Notes under the pieces: model-generated
What the model was told of the DNA's origin: nothing
What the model saw: only the letters and a program-made list of their open reading frames with translations
Databases searched by the model: none
Assembly (NCBI GenBank): GCA_964371615.1
Contig: CAYJMS010000001.1
Location: 1,267,318 to 1,331,317, forward strand
Length of the DNA: 64,000 bases
Direction of reading: 5' to 3'
From: SpSt-333 sp964371615
GTDB taxonomy: Bacteria; Bacteroidota; Ignavibacteria; UBA10030; UBA8401
Position numbers and translations under genes: made by a program
In this document: one piece after another, positions 54,435 to 63,939 of the stretch
Layout of the letters: every line of letters begins with the position of its first letter
Position numbering within the stretch: position 1 is the first letter of the stretch

Positions 54435-54519
54435 AAGATTTCTAAACAGAAATGAGTTTCGTAACCCCGTCAACGTATATCGTTTCTACAGAACGGATAT
54501 TCAGAAATTTGGAGAAGTA

Positions 54520-56280
54520 ATGAACAAAAAATTGCAATTCCTAATAGTCGTTACTGCCGCAGTACTCTTCCTTCAGTGCGCATCCGCCCAGCAATCCAAA
54601 GACTTCACCGCCAGCGCATTAAAAGCGATGGGTGCGCCGAATAATCCAAAAGTCGAAATTGCATGGAATCGATATTATGATTCGAAACAATTATACGAAA
54701 TCATGAAACGGATCGAACGGGCATATCCGGATCTTGTAAAAGTCACCAGCATCGGAAAGTCGGTTGAGGGGAACGATATCTGGGCGATGACTGTCTCAAA
54801 TTTTACCAATGGGAATCCAGACAAAAAACCGGCAATGTACATTGACGGTAATATTCATTCCAACGAAGTGCAGGGTGCCGAAGTCGTTCTGTACACAGCG
54901 TGGTATGTTACAGAATTGTATTCATCCGTACAATGGATTAGAAATTTACTCGATGAAAAGACACTGTATATAATTCCGACTATCAATCCTGACGCGCGGG
55001 ATTATTACATCCACAAACCGAATAATCCGCATTCGCCGCGGAGCGGCTTGGGCAAACGTGATGATGACGGCGACGGTGAATATGACGAAGATCGATATGA
55101 CGACCTGAATAACGACGGTCACATCACTTTTATGCGGATCAAAGATCCGAACGGACGGTGGAAGATCGATCCGACTGATGCCCGGTTGATGGTACAGGCC
55201 GGCACCGATGAGAGGGGAGAATACACGTTGCTTGGTTGGGAAGGAATTGATAACGACGGTGATGGATTTGTGAATGAAGATAATCCGGGCTTCTATGATC
55301 CGAACAGGGATTGGGCATGGAATTGGGCGCCGCGATACGTGCAATACGGATCGGACAAATATCCATTTACGCATCCCGAAAACAATGCTGTCAAAAATTT
55401 CTTTTTGCAGAGAACAAATATTGCCGCTGCGCAATCATTCCATAACAATGGCGGCATGATCCTGCGCGGTCCCGGCTCTAAATCGGATGAAGGGACGTAC
55501 AGCCGGCAGGATATTCAAACGTATGATTTTCTCGGTACATTGGGCGAAGAGCAACTCCCGGGATATAAGTATATGGTTTTATGGAAGGATCTTTACACCG
55601 TTTATGGCGGTGAGATTGAATGGTTCTACGGCGGAAGGGGTGTTCTGGCATTTACGAATGAGCTGTGGAGTGAGTTTGATTATTTCCGACGTGCAAAAGA
55701 TTCAACGCGCGATGTTTCTCAGCAGGATGTGTACCGCTTTGACAGAATTCTGTTGTTCAGCGAAGGCATTGTACCCTGGACCGCTGTGCAGCATCCGCAG
55801 TACGGCAGTATTGAAGTCGGTGGGATAAAAAAGCAATGGACCCGGACGGCACCGTCATTTCTCATTGAAGATATGTGCCATCGCAACATGGCGTTTACAT
55901 TGTTCCATGCGTATCACACTCCGAAAGTATCCGTCGATTCGATTATCGTAAAAGATCTCTCCGGCGGCCTCAAAGAAGTCACCGCACTTATTTCGAACCA
56001 ACGTGTGATTCCGACACATACGTTTCAGGATATTAAGAACAAGATTTCGAGGCCGGATTGGATTTCATTATCCGGCGGTACCATTATCGCCGGTGGTGAA
56101 TTAGAGAATCGATTCCTAGGTGTTTTAAAGGAACAAAAGATCTCTCCAGCTCGTCTGAATATCGATAACATCCCGGGCATGGGCACCGTTGCCGTTCGTT
56201 GGATTGTTTCTGGCGGAAATTCGTTTACCGTGACCGTCGATTCGGAAAAAGGCGGGAGAGCGATGAAAAAATCCAAATAG
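54520..56280 (+). CDS. Secreted M14 family zinc carboxypeptidase
   Basis: The 586-residue product has a signal peptide (cut near SAQQ, residue 24; C20 in LQC is a possible lipidation site). The zinc ligands H113 and E116 lie in GNIHSNEVQG, the third His in SFHNNGG and the catalytic Glu in FTNELW. Acidic repeats (DDDGDGEYDEDRYDD, LNNDGHITF, GIDNDGDGFVNED) insert a calcium-binding-like subdomain. A C-terminal beta domain follows. It sits between an inactive paralogue and a tricorn-like protease, suggesting an extracellular peptide-degrading set. Confidence 0.93.
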   Translation: MNKKLQFLIVVTAAVLFLQCASAQQSKDFTASALKAMGAPNNPKVEIAWNRYYDSKQLYEIMKRIERAYPDLVKVTSIGKSVEGNDIWAMTVSNFTNGNPDKKPAMYIDGNIHSNEVQGAEVVLYTAWYVTELYSSVQWIRNLLDEKTLYIIPTINPDARDYYIHKPNNPHSPRSGLGKRDDDGDGEYDEDRYDDLNNDGHITFMRIKDPNGRWKIDPTDARLMVQAGTDERGEYTLLGWEGIDNDGDGFVNEDNPGFYDPNRDWAWNWAPRYVQYGSDKYPFTHPENNAVKNFFLQRTNIAAAQSFHNNGGMILRGPGSKSDEGTYSRQDIQTYDFLGTLGEEQLPGYKYMVLWKDLYTVYGGEIEWFYGGRGVLAFTNELWSEFDYFRRAKDSTRDVSQQDVYRFDRILLFSEGIVPWTAVQHPQYGSIEVGGIKKQWTRTAPSFLIEDMCHRNMAFTLFHAYHTPKVSVDSIIVKDLSGGLKEVTALISNQRVIPTHTFQDIKNKISRPDWISLSGGTIIAGGELENRFLGVLKEQKISPARLNIDNIPGMGTVAVRWIVSGGNSFTVTVDSEKGGRAMKKSK

Positions 56281-56359
56281 GATCCTCTTAAACTATTAAT
56301 AACTGAACTTTTAATATTTTCCCTATTACCAACTTACTTATTACCACATCGAGGTTCTC

Positions 56360-59300
56360 ATGAAAAAACTGCTCACATTCATTATGCTCGTCGCAACCTT
56401 TTCGTTTGCGCAAACATCCGGAGCCGCCGACGCGCAGGAAACACGATTATTGCGGTTTCCCGCGATCCATGGCGACAATGTCGTTTTCACCTATGCCGGC
56501 GATCTCTATACTGTTTCTGCTTCCGGTGGAGTTGCACGGAAATTGACCACCGATATCGGTATGGAGTTATTCCCGCGTTTTTCTCCCGATGGAAAATATA
56601 TTGCATTCACCGGACAGTATGACGGTAACTCTGAGGTGTACGTAATTCCGTTTGAAGGAGGAGTACCGAAACGAATAACGTTCACGGCGACGCTTGACCG
56701 GGACGATGTATCTGATCGAATGGGACCGAACAATCTTGTAATGACCTGGAAGGACAATTCCACGATTGCCTACCGATCGCGCCGGATTGAATTCAACGAC
56801 TTTAAAGGACAGATGTTTCTCGCGTCAATCAATGGCGGCATACCGGAACAGATTCCTGTCCCGCGGGGCGGATGGATATCATATTCTCCTGATGGAAAGA
56901 AGTTTGCATATAACAGAGTCTTTCGGGAGTTCCGGACATGGAAACGATATCGCGGCGGGCAGGCGGATGATATTTCAGTCTACGACATGACGACAAAAAA
57001 ATCGGAGAATATCACCAACAATCCCGCACAGGATGTCTTCCCGATGTGGACCGGAAATAAAATTTATTTTGTTTCCGACAGAGACGGCAGGGATAACAAT
57101 CGGCGAATGAACCTTTATTCATACGACTTGAGCACGAAACAAACAGCACAGCACACCTTCTTTAAAGATTTTGATGTGAAGTATCCTTCGTTGGGAAATA
57201 ATGCCATAGTATTTGAAAACGGCGGCTACCTCTATCGGTTCGATCTTGCGTCCGAAAAAGAGTCCAAAATTCCTGTCCGCATCAAAGATGATTTTGAATC
57301 CGGCCGCGGCGGAATTATCGATGTCAGCAAGAAAATCACAAACTACGAAATTTCACCGGACGGCAACAGAGCGCTGTTCGGCGCTCGTGGCGAAATCTTT
57401 ACCGTTCCCGCAAAAAATGGAAACACACGAAATCTGACTAACACTTCCGGTGTCCATGAACGGAATTCCAAATGGTCTCCCGACGGTAAATGGATTTCCT
57501 ATGTCTCCGATAAAACGGGTGAGGATGAAATTTGGATCCGGTCGCAGGACGGTCTTGGTGAACCGGTACAGGTAACAAAAAATTCCGATAATTATAAATA
57601 TCAACCGCTCTGGTCACCGGACAGCAAGAAGCTTCTTTGGGCAGACAGGGCGCAACATCTGCAATTTGTTGACGTCGAATCAAAGTCTGTCACTCTGGTG
57701 GCGGAATCAAAAGTATGGGAGTACAGTGATTACTCATGGTCGCCTGATTCTAAATGGATTACATTCACAAATCCGGAACAGGATGTCATGAATAAAGTGA
57801 TGCTTTATTCTGTTGATTCAAAAAAATCGACCGAATTAACCGACGGATGGTTTGATTCGGGAAATCCGGTATTTAGTTCAGACGGTAAATACCTTTTCTT
57901 CATATCGAACCGGTCATTCAGTCCGTCGTACAGCTGGACGGAATGGAACCATGCCTATTTCGACATGGCAAAGATCTATTTTATCACATTGTCGAAGGAT
58001 ACCCCGTCGCCCTTTGCACCGAAAAGCGACGAAGTGACTGTTAAAAAAGAAGAAAAGAAAAACGACGAAAAGGGAGGGAAAAAAGACGAGAAGAAAAAGG
58101 ACGAACCGAAGGATGTTGTTGTTAAAGTTGATCTCGAAGGAATTCAGCAGCGTGTAGCATCACTGCCGGTTGCCGCTGCAGCGTATCGGAATCTTAATAT
58201 CGTCGGTGATAAGGTCTATTACATCCGCCAGGGGATGAAGGATCCGAAGTCAAGTCTCTATGTGTATGAACTCGACAAACAGAAAGAAACAGAACTCGGT
58301 GATGTCAACGGATACGAAATCTCGGCCGATAACAAAAAAATGCTTATAGGAATGAGCGGAACATTTTCCATCATCGATCTGCCGTCGGGAAAAATCGATC
58401 CGAAGGAAAAACTCAATCTTTCGGATATGAAAATGAATCTCGATCGTCGGGCTGAGTGGGCGCAGATTTTCAACGAATCCTGGCGTCAAATGCGCGACTT
58501 CTTTTTCGCACCGAATATGCATGGCGTGAACTGGAAAAAGATGCGGGAAAATTATTCCCAGCTTATTCCGCACGTCAATCACCGCGTCGATTTGACCTAT
58601 GTAATTGGCGAAATGATCGGTGAACTCAATATCGGTCATGCGTACGTCGGCGGCGGCGATTACCCCAAGGCGGAACGTGTTACACTGGGACTTCTTGGTG
58701 CAGTGATCGAACGTGATGCTTCGTCGAAATATTACCGCATAGCACGGATATTAAAAGGACAGAATTGGGATTCAAAACTGCGTTCTCCGTTGACGGAGAT
58801 AGGTGTTGATGTTAATGAAGGAGATTTCATTATCGCTGTGAACGGCAAGCCGACCAATGAAATGAATGATATCTATGAAGCGCTGGTCGGTACGGTTGGT
58901 ACACAGGTAACGCTGAAAGTCAATGCTTCTGCAAAGGAATCCGGCAGCCGCGAAACCACCGTTATCCCGATCGCGAATGAAGCTCCGTTATACTATTATA
59001 ACTGGGTCCAGAAAAACATCGAAACGGTCTCCAAAGCGACAGACGGTAAAGTCGGATACATTCATATACCCGATATGGGAGCAAACGGATTGAATGAATT
59101 CGTCAAACACTTTTATCCGCAGTTGCGCAAGGAGGCATTGATCATTGATGACCGCGGTAACGGCGGAGGAAATGTGTCTCCGATGATCGCTGAAAGGTTA
59201 TCACGGCAATTGGCCATGATCGGATATCAGCGGAACGGCATGCCTTCAGCTAATCCGGATGGAATGCATCTCGGTCCCAAAGTGCTGTTGCTGGATGAAT

Positions 59301-59653
59301 TCTCCGCATCGGACGGTGACATATTCCCCTATCGTTTCAAAAAGTATAACCTCGGGAAATTGATCGGAAAACGGTCGTGGGGTGGTGTTGTCGGCATCCG
59401 TGGATCGCTGCCAATCGTGGATGGCGGATCATTAAACCGTCCGGAATTTTCGCGGTATGATGTGGACGGCAAGGAATGGATCATGGAAGGCTATGGCGTC
59501 GATCCTGATATCGTTGTGGACAACGATCCTGCGAAAGAATTCCAGGGCATCGACGAACAGCTCCTGAAAGCGATTGAAGTGATAAAGGAAGAGATGAAAA
59601 ATTACAAATATCGTATTCCGAATCCTCCGCCGTTCCCGGATAAAAGCAAATAA
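56360..59653 (+). CDS. Secreted tricorn-like protease (S41 family with propeller and PDZ)
   Basis: The 1097-residue product has a signal peptide (IMLVATFSFAQ). WD40/PD40-type propeller repeats (FPRFSPDGKYIAFTG, KWSPDGKWISYVSD) fill the first 560 residues. A Lys/Glu-rich linker (KKEEKKNDEKGGKKDEKKK) follows, then a tricorn-core/PDZ region (GVDVNEGDFIIAVNGKP) and a C-terminal S41 domain with DDRGNGGGN and the nucleophile Ser in DEFSASDGD. Such enzymes cut peptides from larger protein fragments. A terminator follows. Confidence 0.94.
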   Translation: MKKLLTFIMLVATFSFAQTSGAADAQETRLLRFPAIHGDNVVFTYAGDLYTVSASGGVARKLTTDIGMELFPRFSPDGKYIAFTGQYDGNSEVYVIPFEGGVPKRITFTATLDRDDVSDRMGPNNLVMTWKDNSTIAYRSRRIEFNDFKGQMFLASINGGIPEQIPVPRGGWISYSPDGKKFAYNRVFREFRTWKRYRGGQADDISVYDMTTKKSENITNNPAQDVFPMWTGNKIYFVSDRDGRDNNRRMNLYSYDLSTKQTAQHTFFKDFDVKYPSLGNNAIVFENGGYLYRFDLASEKESKIPVRIKDDFESGRGGIIDVSKKITNYEISPDGNRALFGARGEIFTVPAKNGNTRNLTNTSGVHERNSKWSPDGKWISYVSDKTGEDEIWIRSQDGLGEPVQVTKNSDNYKYQPLWSPDSKKLLWADRAQHLQFVDVESKSVTLVAESKVWEYSDYSWSPDSKWITFTNPEQDVMNKVMLYSVDSKKSTELTDGWFDSGNPVFSSDGKYLFFISNRSFSPSYSWTEWNHAYFDMAKIYFITLSKDTPSPFAPKSDEVTVKKEEKKNDEKGGKKDEKKKDEPKDVVVKVDLEGIQQRVASLPVAAAAYRNLNIVGDKVYYIRQGMKDPKSSLYVYELDKQKETELGDVNGYEISADNKKMLIGMSGTFSIIDLPSGKIDPKEKLNLSDMKMNLDRRAEWAQIFNESWRQMRDFFFAPNMHGVNWKKMRENYSQLIPHVNHRVDLTYVIGEMIGELNIGHAYVGGGDYPKAERVTLGLLGAVIERDASSKYYRIARILKGQNWDSKLRSPLTEIGVDVNEGDFIIAVNGKPTNEMNDIYEALVGTVGTQVTLKVNASAKESGSRETTVIPIANEAPLYYYNWVQKNIETVSKATDGKVGYIHIPDMGANGLNEFVKHFYPQLRKEALIIDDRGNGGGNVSPMIAERLSRQLAMIGYQRNGMPSANPDGMHLGPKVLLLDEFSASDGDIFPYRFKKYNLGKLIGKRSWGGVVGIRGSLPIVDGGSLNRPEFSRYDVDGKEWIMEGYGVDPDIVVDNDPAKEFQGIDEQLLKAIEVIKEEMKNYKYRIPNPPPFPDKSK

Positions 59654-59693
59654 CGGCAGAAAATACAGGATCAATGATTCTGAACGTTTCCCT

Positions 59694-59733
59694 ACGACAG
59701 GTCAGGCAGAAATGCTTGACCTGTCGTATTTTC
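59694..59733 (+). terminator. Rho-independent terminator after the tricorn-like gene
   Basis: An 11-bp perfect stem ACGACAGGTCA / TGACCTGTCGT with a 12-nt loop and ATTTTC tail, 41 bases after the stop. Confidence 0.8.
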
Positions 59734-59784
59734 GAGGGTATGATTTCATTTCGTCAAAGGGCGAATTTTCGCTATATTAAAAGC

Positions 59785-60438
59785 ATGAAAGAAGAAAAGC
59801 CGGCATTATTTGATCTTCGAAAAGATTTTAAGCGGGGTTCGCTCGACGAACACGATGTGGATACGAATCCGTTCGATCAATTTAACAAGTGGTTCAAGGA
59901 AGCCATTGCGTCCGAAATTCCCGAAGTCAACGCCATGGCCATAGCGACCGCGTCGAAGGCAGGTCGTCCTTCCGTCCGGACGGTGTTGTTGAAACAATAC
60001 GATGAAAAAGGTTTTGTCTTTTTCACCAATTATAGCAGCAAGAAAGCACACGATCTTACCGAAAATCCGAATGCCGCATTGTTGTTTTTTTGGGAACCGC
60101 TCGAACGTCAGGTACGCATTACCGGACGAGTCGAAAAAACAACCGCTGGAGAATCGTTCGAATATTTTCGCACACGGCCGATCGATTCTCAATTGGGAGC
60201 ATGGGCTTCTCAGCAAAGCAGTGAGATATCGGCTCGTGCATTGCTTGAAAAGGCTTTTGGTGAAATGCTGGAGAAATTCAAAAATGGTGAGATCCCGCTC
60301 CCGCCGTTCTGGGGCGGATACAGAGTAATACCGGATGAATTTGAATTCTGGCAGGGAAGACTGAACAGACTGCACGACAGGATTCAATATACAAAACAGC
60401 ATGACGGCACTTGGAAAATCGTTCGTTTATCTCCGTAA
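59785..60438 (+). CDS. pdxH: Pyridoxamine 5'-phosphate oxidase
   Basis: The ATG at 59785 (MKEEKPALFDL) gives 217 residues, normal for PdxH; an earlier in-frame start would run through the terminator stem. Motifs are RTVLLKQYDEKGFVFFTNYSSKK (substrate and FMN), WEPLERQVRITGRVEK, SQLGAWASQQS and FWQGRLNRLHDR at the end. It makes pyridoxal 5'-phosphate using FMN. It stands alone here; the PLP enzyme Alr is encoded 20 kb upstream. Confidence 0.97.
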   Translation: MKEEKPALFDLRKDFKRGSLDEHDVDTNPFDQFNKWFKEAIASEIPEVNAMAIATASKAGRPSVRTVLLKQYDEKGFVFFTNYSSKKAHDLTENPNAALLFFWEPLERQVRITGRVEKTTAGESFEYFRTRPIDSQLGAWASQQSSEISARALLEKAFGEMLEKFKNGEIPLPPFWGGYRVIPDEFEFWQGRLNRLHDRIQYTKQHDGTWKIVRLSP

Positions 60439-60483
60439 TCTCTCTGCGTTGAATTCGCCGGTAACTTTTCGTATCTTTCAGCA

Positions 60484-61605
60484 GTGAAGTTTACCGTTGT
60501 TCATACCGAATCATCAGCCCGCGCAGGTGTCCTGGAAACCGATCATGGTATGATCGAAACTCCGATCTTTATGCCGGTCGGAACGCAGGGGACGGTGAAA
60601 GCGGTGGAGCAGCGTGAACTGGTCGAACTTGGTGCGCAGATCATTCTTGGGAATACGTATCATCTGTATCTGCGGCCGGGGATGGAAGTGATGCGGGCGA
60701 TGGGCGGTCTGCATACATTTATGAATTGGCACAAACCGATTCTGACGGATAGCGGTGGATATCAGGTCTTCAGTTTGAGCGAGTTCAGAAAAATCTCCCA
60801 TGACGGCGTGACATTTAAATCGCACCTCGATGGTTCGTCCCACTTCTTTACACCGCACAGGGTAATAGAGATACAGCGTGCGATCGGATCGGACATTGTG
60901 ATGGTGCTGGACGAATGTCCTCCTTTTCCGTGCGAGGAAGAATATGCACGCGATTCGAATGAACTGACATTGCGATGGGCAAAAGAATGTCAGACAGCGT
61001 TACGAGAATCGGAACCGCTTTACGGACATCAGCAATCGCTTTTTGCTATAGTGCAGGGGAGCGTATACAAGAATATCCGTGAACAAAGTGCAAAAAGTCT
61101 GGTCGACCTGGATTTCGAGGGATACGCGATCGGCGGTCTTGCGGTAGGTGAACCCGCAGAGACGATGTATGATCTGACTGAATTCACCACCCGGTTCCTG
61201 CCGCGCGAAAAACCGCGATATTTAATGGGAGTCGGGACACCGGAAAATTTGCTGGAAAGTATCGAACGCGGTGTCGATATGTTCGATTGTGTCATGCCGA
61301 CACGAAACGGAAGAAACGGGATGCTCTTCACGCGGAACGGCAGGATCAATATCCGCAATGCCCAATGGAAGATGGACGATTCGCCGATCGACGACGGATT
61401 TGATAGTTACACCAACAAAAATTTTTCACGTGGGTATTTGAGGCATTTGTTCCAGGTCGATGAGATTCTCGGTTTACAATTGGCGTCGATCCACAATCTC
61501 TCGTTTTATCTCTGGCTCATGCGCGAAGCGCGTACTAATATTTTGTCCGGCACGTTTGCCCCGTGGAAACGAGCAATGCTGGATCAATTAACAGTGCAAC
61601 ACTAG
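60484..61605 (+). CDS. tgt: tRNA-guanine (queuine) transglycosylase, zinc-cysteine-less form
   Basis: The 373-residue protein begins at a GTG. Catalytic landmarks are clear: LTDSGGYQVFSLS (nucleophilic and base-binding Asp region), GGLAVGEP, FDCVMPTRNGRNG. In most bacteria a CxCxxC block plus His holds zinc near the end; here the block reads FDSYTN while YLRHLF and SIHNL remain. I recall the same loss in Bacteroidota Tgt, so the enzyme is likely active. It lies 45 bases after pdxH and 29 bases upstream of yajC, the usual tgt-yajC pair. Confidence 0.94.
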   Translation: MKFTVVHTESSARAGVLETDHGMIETPIFMPVGTQGTVKAVEQRELVELGAQIILGNTYHLYLRPGMEVMRAMGGLHTFMNWHKPILTDSGGYQVFSLSEFRKISHDGVTFKSHLDGSSHFFTPHRVIEIQRAIGSDIVMVLDECPPFPCEEEYARDSNELTLRWAKECQTALRESEPLYGHQQSLFAIVQGSVYKNIREQSAKSLVDLDFEGYAIGGLAVGEPAETMYDLTEFTTRFLPREKPRYLMGVGTPENLLESIERGVDMFDCVMPTRNGRNGMLFTRNGRINIRNAQWKMDDSPIDDGFDSYTNKNFSRGYLRHLFQVDEILGLQLASIHNLSFYLWLMREARTNILSGTFAPWKRAMLDQLTVQH

Positions 61606-61634
61606 TATTTTTTATCACCAAACGGAGTACCATA

Positions 61635-61970
61635 ATGTTCAATTCAATCATCGCGATGGCGCCGTCACAGGGAGGCCAGGGAGGCGGAGAAATTTACAGC
61701 ACACTGATTATGTTCGGTGCGATCATCGCCATATTTTATTTCATGATTATTCGCCCGCAGCAAAAGAAACAGAAAGAACGGGAACGACTCCTGTCGGCAA
61801 TTAAAAAAGGAGACAAAGTAATCACTGCGGGAGGCATGCATGGTGAGATCGTTGGACTCGACGAGAAAACGGTGCTGCTGGAAGTTGCCGAAAAAGTCAA
61901 AATTAAACTCGAACGTGCATCCATTGCTGTGGTCAACAAGCAGGGCGAAGTGGAAGGCGTCTCTCAATAA
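61635..61970 (+). CDS. yajC: Preprotein translocase subunit YajC
   Basis: The ATG at 61635 gives the normal 111 residues; an earlier in-frame start overlaps tgt. One membrane helix (LIMFGAIIAIFYFMIIRPQQKKQKE) with the typical RPQQKK edge, then KGDKVITAGGMHGEIVGLDE. YajC assists SecDF at the Sec translocon. The stop overlaps the ribBA start by one base (TAATG). Confidence 0.96.
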   Translation: MFNSIIAMAPSQGGQGGGEIYSTLIMFGAIIAIFYFMIIRPQQKKQKERERLLSAIKKGDKVITAGGMHGEIVGLDEKTVLLEVAEKVKIKLERASIAVVNKQGEVEGVSQ

Positions 61971-63184
61971 TGCCGCACAAGATACACACAGTCGATGAAG
62001 CGCTCGACGATCTGCGTTCCGGTAAAGTGATCATCGTTATTGATGATGAAGACCGCGAGAATGAAGGGGATTTCGTCGTTGCCGCCGAAAAAATCACTCC
62101 GGAGATCATAAACTTCTTCGTGAAACACGGCAGGGGAATTCTCTGTGCCTCATTGACTGCGCGACGTTCCGATGAACTCCATTTGGAACCTATCGTGGAG
62201 AATAATACCTCTCTCCATCAGACACCCTTTACAGTGCCGATCGATTATCTGCATGGAACGACGACCGGAGTTTCTGCCCTGGATCGCTCACTGACAATTA
62301 AAGCGATTACCGATCCGTCTGCCAAGGCAAACGACTTCGGTCGTCCGGGACACATTTTTCCGTTACGCGCCGTCGAAGGTGGAGTACTGCAGCGGGCAGG
62401 ACATACAGAAGCCGTCGTAGACCTCTGCACGCTTGCGGGATTATACCCGGCAGGGGCGTTGATTGAGATCATGAATGACGACGGTACGATGGCACGATTA
62501 CCGGAATTGACAAAACTCGCCGAGCACCATCATCTAAAGATTGTTACTATCAAGGATATTGTGGAATACCGACAACATAGGGAGAAATTGGTCCAGAAAA
62601 TTGTCTCGACTTCACTTCCCACGCCGAATGGGAAGTTTGATGTTCATTTGTATAAATCGTCTGTCGACGATAAAGAACATATTGCCCTTGTCAAGGGTTC
62701 GCTGGATGCCGAAACACCGATTCTTGTCCGCGTTCATTCGGAGTGCCTGACCGGGGATGTCTTCGGATCACAACGGTGTGACTGCAACGAACAATTGCAT
62801 ACGTCGATGTCGATCATTGAAAAAGAGGGGAAAGGAATCGTGCTGTACATGCGCCAGGAAGGGCGAGGGATCGGATTGTTGAATAAAATCAAAGCATATA
62901 AACTGCAGGACGAAGGTAAGGACACCGTTGAAGCCAATGAAGCACTCGGGTTTCATGCCGATGTCCGGGATTACAGTCTCGCAGCACAAATCCTTTTGGA
63001 TCTCGGAGTCCGCAAAGTCCGACTGCTCACCAATAATCCGAAAAAGATCGTCGGATTAAAAGGGTACGGCATTGAAGTGACAGAACGTGTACCGATTGAA
63101 GTAAAAGCCAATAGCACCAATGAGCGATATCTCAAGACCAAAAGGGATAAACTCGGACATTTGATCATGTCCGGAGTGAAGTAA
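61970..63184 (+). CDS. ribBA: 3,4-dihydroxy-2-butanone-4-phosphate synthase / GTP cyclohydrolase II
   Basis: The 404-residue fusion carries the RibB half (about 1-200; DDEDRENEGDF, RAGHTEAVVDL) and the RibA half (about 205-404; HSECLTGDVFGSQRCDCNEQL with three zinc Cys, MRQEGRGIGLLNKIKAY, LTNNPKKIVGL). It starts two arms of riboflavin synthesis, which supplies the FMN used by PdxH. No FMN riboswitch is seen, consistent with its place inside the yajC operon. Confidence 0.97.
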   Translation: MPHKIHTVDEALDDLRSGKVIIVIDDEDRENEGDFVVAAEKITPEIINFFVKHGRGILCASLTARRSDELHLEPIVENNTSLHQTPFTVPIDYLHGTTTGVSALDRSLTIKAITDPSAKANDFGRPGHIFPLRAVEGGVLQRAGHTEAVVDLCTLAGLYPAGALIEIMNDDGTMARLPELTKLAEHHHLKIVTIKDIVEYRQHREKLVQKIVSTSLPTPNGKFDVHLYKSSVDDKEHIALVKGSLDAETPILVRVHSECLTGDVFGSQRCDCNEQLHTSMSIIEKEGKGIVLYMRQEGRGIGLLNKIKAYKLQDEGKDTVEANEALGFHADVRDYSLAAQILLDLGVRKVRLLTNNPKKIVGLKGYGIEVTERVPIEVKANSTNERYLKTKRDKLGHLIMSGVK

Positions 63185-63251
63185 TTTCTTCCGGTCAATA
63201 TTTTGCTTGCTTCTGCGCGATAATTCACATAAATTTATCATAGTAAGAAAC

Positions 63252-63287
63252 AGCCATTGTCCCAACGGACGATGGCTTTTGTTTTTC
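63252..63287 (+). terminator. Rho-independent terminator of the tgt-yajC-ribBA run
   Basis: The stem AGCCAT, one mismatch, GTCC pairs with GGAC, ATGGCT, over a CAAC loop, and is followed by TTTTGTTTTTC. It lies between ribBA and greA. Confidence 0.85.
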
Positions 63288-63314
63288 ATATCACCAACCG
63301 AGCACCGACGGATT

Positions 63315-63788
63315 ATGAGTGAAGTAGTCTATCTGACAAAAGAGAAGTTCATCGAATTGGAGAATGAACTTCGCGACATGATGATCAACGGCCGTTCTTT
63401 GATTGCACAAAAGATTGCCGAAGCACGCGGTCACGGAGATCTGAGCGAGAATGCCGAATACGAGGCGGCGAAAGAAGAACAGCGTCATTTGGAATATCGC
63501 ATTGCAAAAATTGAGGAGACGTTGTCAAAATCACGGATCATCGACAGCAAAGATCTGCCGACGGATAAGGTATATATACTTTCAAAAGTAACGATCAAAG
63601 AGTCAAAAAACGGTAAAAAGATTCAATATCAATTGGTCTCCCCTGAAGAAGCGGATTTTGACCAAAACAAGATCTCGACCACGTCGCCGATCGGCAAGGG
63701 ATTAATGGGGGCAAAGGTAGGCGACGTCGTGAATATTAAAGTTCCGGCAGGTGAATTGCGGTACGAGATTGTGGAAATTTCACGATAA
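63315..63788 (+). CDS. greA: Transcription elongation factor GreA
   Basis: The ATG at 63315 gives the standard 157 residues; an earlier in-frame start would include the terminator. The coiled-coil hairpin carries the GreA tip acids in ARGHGDLSENAEYEAAKEEQ. The C-terminal FKBP-like domain includes SPIGKGLMGAKVGD. It restarts backtracked RNA polymerase by stimulating transcript cleavage. Confidence 0.97.
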   Translation: MSEVVYLTKEKFIELENELRDMMINGRSLIAQKIAEARGHGDLSENAEYEAAKEEQRHLEYRIAKIEETLSKSRIIDSKDLPTDKVYILSKVTIKESKNGKKIQYQLVSPEEADFDQNKISTTSPIGKGLMGAKVGDVVNIKVPAGELRYEIVEISR

Positions 63789-63841
63789 ATGGTAAGTATT
63801 CTTGACTTACGAGTAAAGGTTTTTTATATTTGATACGATTT

Positions 63842-63904
63842 GCGGGAGTATCTCAGTTGGTAGAGCGCAATCCCGACTCCGTCGGGATTGATGTCGCAGG
63901 TTCA
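63842..63904 (+). pseudogene. Broken tRNA-Gly copy with a palindrome in place of its anticodon arm
   Basis: The sequence matches the tRNA-Gly at 63940 from GCGGGAGTA through the D-arm to CGCAA, then carries TCCCGACTCCGTCGGGA in place of the anticodon loop, resumes TTGATGTCGC and then loses the T-arm and acceptor after GGTTCATC. The palindrome would extend the anticodon stem to ten pairs with a three-base loop, so it cannot be a working tRNA. Confidence 0.8.
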
Positions 63905-63939
63905 TCTGAAGAAATACTTAAAATCTGCAAAAAATTAAT

